NCBI RefSeq assembly: GCF_015767435.1
Contig: NZ_JADWOV010000319.1
Coordinates: forward strand, 1 to 64,000
Length of the DNA stretch: 64,000 nt
Reading direction: 5' to 3'
Source of the DNA: Polaribacter sp. BAL334
GTDB taxonomy: Bacteria > Bacteroidota > Bacteroidia > Flavobacteriales > Flavobacteriaceae
Position numbers and translations under genes: made by a program. The notes under the pieces are model-generated. The model saw only the letters and a list, made by a program, of their open reading frames with translations, ran no database searches and was not told where the DNA came from. The first letter of the stretch is position 1. The number at the start of each line of letters is the position of its first letter. Positions 62,682 through 64,000 of this stretch are shown here, one piece after another.

Positions 62682-64000
62682 ATGAAAAAAATATCATTAT
62701 TTCTTTTTTTATGTTCCTTTTTTACGGTAGCTCAAAATGTAGATTTGTCTTATTATTTGCCCAAAGAAACGTATAATGCTACTATTCCAACACCCAAACA
62801 AATCATAGGTCATGAAGTAGGAGAGTGGCATGTGACGCATGATAAATTAGTGCAATACATGAAAGCGTTAGCAGCTTCTTCTGACAGAATTTCCATCGAA
62901 AATAGAGGGGAAACCTTTGAAGGAAGACCGCTGATTTTATTGACAATTACTTCGCCAGAAAATCACAAGAATTTACAAGAAATTAAAAAACAACACATTG
63001 CTGCAACAAATGATGCCAATATTGATGTTTCCAATCATCCAATTGTGGTGAATCAAGGATTTTCTATCCATGGAAATGAAGCAAGTGGCTCAAATGCAGC
63101 ATTGGCAATTGCTTATTATTTAGCAGCTTCTGATACTGAAGCAACCAAAGAATTATTGAAAAACACCATCATTTTATTTGATCCGTCTTTCAATCCTGAT
63201 GGATTGCAGCGTTTTTCATATTGGGCAAACTCAAATAAAAATAGGAATATCAATCCAGATCCAAATGACAGAGAATATCATGAAGTTTGGCCTGGAGGAA
63301 GAACCAATCATTATCAATTTGACATGAACCGAGATTGGTTGCCTGTGCAATTGCCAGAAAGTAAAGCTCGTTTGAAAACTTTTCATGATTGGTTGCCCAA
63401 TATTTTAACGGATCATCATGAAATGGGCAGTAATTCCAGTTTCTTTTTTCAGCCAGGAATTCCTTCAAGAACACATCCAATGACGCCTCAAATCAATCAA
63501 GATTTAACGAGAGAAATTGGAAATTATCATGCAAAAGCTTTTGATAAATTGGGTTCTTTGTATTATTCAGAAGAAAGTTTTGATGATTTTTATTACGGAA
63601 AAGGTTCTACGTTTCCTGATATCAATGGAAGTATTGGTATTTTGTTTGAGCAAGCAAGCTCAAGAGGGCATGCTCAAGAAACTGAAAATGGCATTTTGAC
63701 GTTTCCTTTTACCATTCGAAATCAAGTAACATCGGCATTTTCAACTTTGGAAGCTGCTAAAAATATGCGTGTAAAAATCTTACAATATCAGCAAGATTTC
63801 TATGCTGAATCAAGAAAAACCTTTGAGAAAAAAGCCATCGTTTTTGGAGATGAAAAAGATGCTGCAAAAACATTTCATTTGGCAGAAGTGTTGAAAAGAC
63901 AACAGATAAAAATTCATGAAGTTGCTGTTGACTTTACTCAAAATGGTAAAAATTTTAAGAAAGGGTATAGTTATGTAGTGCCCATGAATCAAAAAAATCA
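62682..64000 (+). CDS. secreted M14-family zinc carboxypeptidase, cut by window end
   Basis: The first 439 residues lie in the window; there is no stop before the edge. A signal peptide (MKKISLFLFLCSFFTVAQ) is followed by the M14 domain. Zinc ligands are in SIHGNEASGSNAALA (HxxE) and LTDHHEMGSNS. NMDRNRDW-like FDMNRDWLPV and FEQASSRG (catalytic Glu region) are present. It is related to, but not a close copy of, the M14 gene at 27493-29970. Confidence 0.92.
   Translation, partial: MKKISLFLFLCSFFTVAQNVDLSYYLPKETYNATIPTPKQIIGHEVGEWHVTHDKLVQYMKALAASSDRISIENRGETFEGRPLILLTITSPENHKNLQEIKKQHIAATNDANIDVSNHPIVVNQGFSIHGNEASGSNAALAIAYYLAASDTEATKELLKNTIILFDPSFNPDGLQRFSYWANSNKNRNINPDPNDREYHEVWPGGRTNHYQFDMNRDWLPVQLPESKARLKTFHDWLPNILTDHHEMGSNSSFFFQPGIPSRTHPMTPQINQDLTREIGNYHAKAFDKLGSLYYSEESFDDFYYGKGSTFPDINGSIGILFEQASSRGHAQETENGILTFPFTIRNQVTSAFSTLEAAKNMRVKILQYQQDFYAESRKTFEKKAIVFGDEKDAAKTFHLAEVLKRQQIKIHEVAVDFTQNGKNFKKGYSYVVPMNQKN

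Noticed and set aside
1-64000. CRISPR arrays, insertion sequences, prophage or integrase genes
   Set aside because: No regularly spaced repeats with spacers and no transposase or integrase motif were seen on either strand.

Overview
The window is AT-rich DNA from a marine flavobacterium (Bacteroidota). The best match from gene content is Polaribacter or a close relative. Pointers are promoters of the Bacteroidota type (TAnnTTTG at -7), bacillithiol synthesis (BshC), Lacal_2735, DUF1573 and DUF4838 families, YaiO-type outer-membrane barrels, and a large photolyase/cryptochrome cluster. No insertion sequence, phage or CRISPR array was seen. The genus is inferred; no rRNA is present.

Region by region. 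(1) 1-735: no protein gene, but three tandem minus-strand units. Each has a paired 9-12-9 direct repeat of LytTR type, a promoter exactly 62 nt away, and a short transcript rich in C-tracts. Two end in perfect terminators; the third runs off the left edge. They look like a family of undescribed regulated small RNAs. (2) 801-9093: signal transduction, with a GAF histidine kinase, a divergent LytTR regulator lacking the phospho-acceptor Asp, three single-domain receivers and a 1650-residue kinase with ten PAS domains and one GAF domain. (3) 9298-9786: tRNA-Thr, tRNA-Pro and a REP-like inverted repeat. (4) 9804-22018: a light/UV-response cluster in two minus-strand operons. One runs from a flavin reductase through SDR/DUF2867, DUF2256, Cry-DASH and an FeS-type (6-4) photolyase to a third photolyase homologue. 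The other runs from two conserved unknowns through FolE, two small paralogues, SDR, glutathione peroxidase, Lacal_2735, TspO and SRPBCC to CPD photolyase. Both start at a promoter carrying the same palindrome, TGTTTAA-N16-TTAAACA. (5) 22182-26017: dabA-dabB, an inorganic-carbon uptake pair.

(6) 26227-31764: tRNA-Pro, thioredoxin reductase, an M14 peptidase and BshC, so redox and thiol functions sit together. (7) 31761-41091: a seven-gene operon from one good promoter: HEAT membrane protein, processive GT2 synthase, TPR/outer-membrane barrel, DUF4838 lipoprotein, DUF1573 lipoprotein and two membrane proteins. Its logic resembles Pga or Bcs exopolysaccharide synthesis and export. (8) 41116-62442: mostly housekeeping (lpdA, argS, lipA, murB, valS, an aminotransferase, a FAD/FeS dehydrogenase, an aldo-keto reductase). 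Among these are NamZ-type muramidase, an ABC permease, an unusual Nramp-like transporter with an ECF sigma factor, and a PDZ aspartyl protease. (9) 62682-64000: start of a second M14 peptidase, cut by the window end.

Several apparent start sites were moved to internal ATGs because the longest open frames begin at TTG codons or precede a signal peptide or promoter. Three real small genes (DUF2256, Lacal_2735 and the cut M14 gene) were read directly from the DNA.
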